This document shows positions 5,960-7,256 of a stretch of 7,256 bases of DNA, one piece after another. The notes beneath the pieces were generated by a model. That model was given only the letters and a program-made list of their open reading frames with translations, did not search any database and was not told where the DNA came from. The DNA is from an uncultured Clostridia bacterium (GTDB taxonomy: Bacteria; Bacillota; Clostridia; Oscillospirales; Acutalibacteraceae). Location: positions 1 to 7,256 of the forward strand of contig CALCHE010000247.1 of the NCBI GenBank assembly GCA_937901145.1, read 5' to 3'. Within the stretch, counting starts at the first letter, position 1. Every line of letters begins with the position of its first letter. The translations under genes and the position numbers were made by a program.

Positions 5960-6007
5960 CTAAAGTTGATTGCTAATATTCGTGTACGAATATCTGTAAC
6001 ATTTCAT
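5960..6007 (-). CDS. Possible leader peptide of parA (9 or 15 residues)
   Basis: An AGGAGG ribosome site (6009-6014) faces two overlapping starts. ATG at 6002, six bases away, encodes MLQIFVHEY and stops at 5973. ATG at 6007, only one base away, encodes 15 residues (MKCYRYSYTNISNQL) and stops with TAG at 5960, inside the ribosome site of parA. Spacing favours the 9-residue frame, and the position of the stop favours the 15-residue one for coupling. Both read across the palindrome at 5976-5993. I know no homologue; either may be a leader peptide or the ribosome site may serve RNA stability only. Confidence 0.35.
   Translation of the reverse strand: MKCYRYSYTNISNQL
5976..5993. promoter_or_regulatory. 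18-bp inverted repeat in the parA leader
   Basis: ATATTCGT-GT-ACGAATAT has two perfect 8-base arms around a 2-base centre. It lies just upstream of the parA ribosome site. It could be an operator for partition-protein self-control, a parS-like ParB site, or an RNA hairpin controlling parA translation. The DNA symmetry fits a dimeric protein; the choice between these is not decided by sequence. Confidence 0.45.
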
Positions 6008-6039
6008 TCCTCCTTTACAAAGAAATGATTTTTATCAGA

Positions 6040-6138
6040 CTACATTCCTATAATCTGATTAGCAACATACCAGAGAGGAAGAATAATGTTAAACGCCAAA
6101 CCTCTACCGATGTTATAAATGATTGCTGTTGTAATCAT
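6040..6138 (-). CDS. Tiny hydrophobic peptide (32 residues)
   Basis: MITTAIIYNIGRGLAFNIIL followed by PLWYVANQIIGM, ending in TAG. The start ATG at 6138 has a strong AGGAGG eight bases upstream (6147-6152), the best-supported initiation site in this region. The peptide is almost wholly hydrophobic with a single Arg, enough for one membrane span. It is too short for homology by eye. Its stop lies 26 bases before the next ribosome site in the parA leader, so it would share an mRNA with parA. Candidate roles are a leader peptide, a membrane-active toxin-like peptide or a small conserved protein of the mobile element; I do not recognise it. The ribosome site follows a terminator within a few bases, which suggests control by attenuation. 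Confidence 0.55.
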   Translation of the reverse strand: MITTAIIYNIGRGLAFNIILPLWYVANQIIGM

Positions 6139-6157
6139 TCGGTTTACCTCCTTTACT

Positions 6158-6189
6158 AAAAAAAGCCGTTACTTTTTTTCGTAACGGCT
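6158..6189 (-). terminator. Terminator abutting the tiny-ORF ribosome site
   Basis: On the minus strand AGCCGTTAC pairs perfectly with GTAACGGCT (6164-6172 and 6181-6189, 9 bp, loop GAAAAAAA) and is followed by seven T (6158-6164). The ribosome site of the 32-residue frame begins only a few bases later. No promoter-like pair was found between this hairpin and that site, so transcripts must come through it. Confidence 0.75.
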
Positions 6190-6228
6190 ATGTAACTTTG
6201 TTGATATGAGGTAGGGATTTTAAGGCAT

Positions 6229-6278
6229 AAAAAAAGACCTATTTTTTCAGAAGTTAATCTTCCTTAAAAATAGGTCTT
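6229..6278 (-). terminator. Terminator downstream of the P-loop kinase
   Basis: A perfect 13-bp stem (6234-6246 against 6266-6278, AAGACCTATTTTT type) has an inner GAAG/CTTC stem in the loop and seven T after it on the minus strand (6229-6235). It is the distal end of repeat copy A and ends the transcript of the kinase gene. Confidence 0.75.
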
Positions 6279-6374
6279 ATGTAAGAAAATATTAAACTTT
6301 AGTGATTTCACCAGTTCAAATCCGAGTTGTTAATAAAAATGGTAATTTTTAGACTTTTGGTCTAAATTAAGACC
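6230..6374. repeat. Direct repeat copy A
   Basis: This stretch is a diverged copy of 7043-7256 in the same orientation. Shared blocks include TTAAAAATAGGTCTTATGTA (6264-6283; 7075-7094), CCAGTTCAAA-CCGAGT (6311-6326; 7123-7138) and AAAAATGG (6335-6342). It ends at GGTCTAAATTAAGACC (6359-6374), which resembles GGTTCTAAAGTGAGACC at the window end. It lacks a 78-base block present in copy B. No coding frame is evident. Confidence 0.75.
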
Positions 6375-6448
6375 TCACCTGTGTTTACAACTTGTTTTTG
6401 TCAAAAATTGAAATCACTCAAAACAGCCCGATAAATTGGAAGTTGTCG

Positions 6449-6961
6449 TTATAAATTAATATCAATTTCGTATTTATCATCAATAAGCAAATAATTGACT
6501 TTGTGCTTTTGAGCGAGTTCTAACACCTGTGCATGATCTGCTAACACGCTTTCCAAAGTGCAATCTGTATCATCTCCACGATTTTCAATGACACTTGCAT
6601 ATTTCTTAATGTCAGCAAAATGATTTCTTATATAGTTCTCGCTCATTACAATGCAGTAGTATCTAATATTTTCGAGATATTCTTGTTGAAAATATTTCGA
6701 CCAGTCAAAAGGAATATAGCAACCTTCGACAATTAGGTTCTGATTGTTCTCAATAGCAGTTTTTATCATTTCCCGAACAATCGGCCATAAATATTCGGTC
6801 AATTCATTATCATCCATAGGAGTAAGCTCTGTATTACCGCTACGAATTAAGCCCATTTTCAGATGGTCTATCGATAGATATGGATATTTATATTTTTCAA
6901 GCAATTTTTGAGCAAGCGCCGTTTTGCCTGTATGCGATGCTCCCGTAATTAAAATAATCAT
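6449..6961 (-). CDS. P-loop kinase-like ATPase (AAA/adenylate-kinase-like)
   Basis: A 170-residue protein. Residues 1-14 give a beta strand and Walker A, GASHTGKT (7-14). YLSIDHLK (28-35) supplies an acid after the second strand, as in small-molecule kinases. LIVEGCYIP (76-84) is the Walker B-like strand, and YIRNHFADI with R112 and ENR with R128 may form an arginine lid. This layout matches P-loop kinases of the adenylate, shikimate and 2-phosphoglycerate kinase type; the substrate is unknown to me. The single-domain size and the intact motifs suggest a working enzyme. It has its own promoter and terminator, ATG at 6961 with AGGTG five bases upstream. Direct repeats on both sides and the nearby broken parA indicate a mobile-element cargo gene. 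Confidence 0.8.
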   Translation of the reverse strand: MIILITGASHTGKTALAQKLLEKYKYPYLSIDHLKMGLIRSGNTELTPMDDNELTEYLWPIVREMIKTAIENNQNLIVEGCYIPFDWSKYFQQEYLENIRYYCIVMSENYIRNHFADIKKYASVIENRGDDTDCTLESVLADHAQVLELAQKHKVNYLLIDDKYEIDINL

Positions 6962-6994
6962 TATCTCACCTACAAATTCTTATTTGTCGGGCTG

Positions 6995-7023
6995 ATTATA
7001 GCACAACAATTGTTATTTTACAA
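6995..7023 (-). promoter_or_regulatory. Promoter of the P-loop kinase gene
   Basis: On the minus strand TTGTAA (7018-7023) is followed by 17 bases and TATAAT (6995-7000), the same boxes and spacing as the XRE-gene promoter. The spacer contains the perfect palindrome AACAATTGTT (7004-7013), where a repressor could bind. The leader to the ATG is about 30 bases. Confidence 0.75.
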
Positions 7024-7041
7024 GGGTATGCGTTTGGTAAT

Positions 7042-7089
7042 AAAAAAGATGTATTTTTTAGAAGCTTAACTTCTTTAAAAATAGGTCTT
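7042..7089 (-). terminator. Terminator at the end of repeat copy B
   Basis: The same stem as at 6229-6278 but with two mismatches (7046-7058 against 7077-7089) and an inner AGAAG/CTTCT stem, followed by six T on the minus strand. It would stop transcription coming from a gene beyond the right edge, before the kinase promoter begins. Confidence 0.65.
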
Positions 7090-7256
7090 ATGTATGGAAA
7101 TATTCAATTTTTAGTTAATTCCCCAGTTCAAAACCGAGTGGTCTTAAAAAATGGCGATTTTGGTTCTATCGGTAAAAGGTCAAAAAATTGTCCTTAAAAA
7201 AGCTGAAAACCCTTGATTTCTCAAGGGTTTTCGGTTAGAGGTTCTAAAGTGAGACC
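7043..7256. repeat. Direct repeat copy B (runs to the window edge)
   Basis: The counterpart of 6230-6374. It differs by carrying a 78-base block between two GGTTCTA words (7162-7168 and 7240-7246) that includes the hairpin at 7205-7232. Copy A has a single GGTCTA there. No gene is supported in this stretch. Confidence 0.7.
7205..7232 (-). terminator. Terminator hairpin near the right edge
   Basis: A perfect 12-bp stem, GAAAACCCTTGA with its complement, around a 4-base loop. On the minus strand it is followed by AGC and six T. It probably ends a gene that lies to the right of the window, with a second terminator (7042-7089) further on. Confidence 0.65.

Noticed and set aside
6158..6278. T-box or known riboswitch in the tiny-ORF leader
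   Set aside because: No T-box sequence (GGGTGGNACCGCG) and no conserved riboswitch core that I recognise; only simple terminators are visible.
6311..6326. tRNA T-loop-like sequence (AGTTCAAATCC), also near 5470 (GGTTCGATT)
   Set aside because: No complementary 5-bp T stem, no acceptor stem, anticodon arm or CCA end can be built around either.

Overview
This window looks like a chromosome segment of a low- to mid-GC gut Clostridium-class bacterium, most likely a Ruminococcus-like member of the Oscillospiraceae. The inference rests on AGGAGG-type ribosome binding sites, TTGTAA-17-TATAAT promoters, a three-gene (split-alpha) transhydrogenase and an XRE/zinc-ribbon regulator of a type common in Firmicutes. 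No rRNA or tRNA is present to confirm it. All genes except the first read on the minus strand.

Left part (1-1350): the 3' end of a plus-strand sialidase-like (BNR/Asp-box) gene converges on a minus-strand XRE regulator with a zinc ribbon. Between them lies a 316-bp element with 41/42-bp terminal inverted repeats that also contains a strong bidirectional hairpin. An intergenic stretch with small palindromes and an inverted repeat (1352-1795) follows.

Middle (1796-5380): one apparent operon, read right to left as lrp/asnC regulator - pntA1 - pntA2 - pntB, with a promoter and a 20-bp near-palindrome upstream of lrp and a terminator after pntB. It encodes a complete membrane proton-translocating nicotinamide nucleotide transhydrogenase plus a feast/famine-type regulator. 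The NADP-binding domain of PntB is unusual: the Lys-Arg-Ser that holds the 2'-phosphate in E. coli is Asn-Phe-Asp here, which questions its NADP specificity. Start codons were reset from ribosome-site spacing for pntA1 (ATG at 4755) and pntA2 (ATG at 3509).

Right part (5400-7256): an accessory region that looks like mobile-element remains. It has a ParA ATPase gene broken after the first 46 codons. In front of it is a compact leader with three strong ribosome sites and tiny reading frames, one encoding a 32-residue hydrophobic peptide, and a factor-independent terminator abuts the first ribosome site. Next comes a P-loop kinase gene with its own promoter, bracketed by two diverged direct repeats that each end in a terminator. 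The kinase may therefore be a cassette acquired or duplicated with its 3' region. The strongest leads are the altered PntB cofactor pocket, the tiny-ORF/parA leader and the repeat-bracketed kinase.
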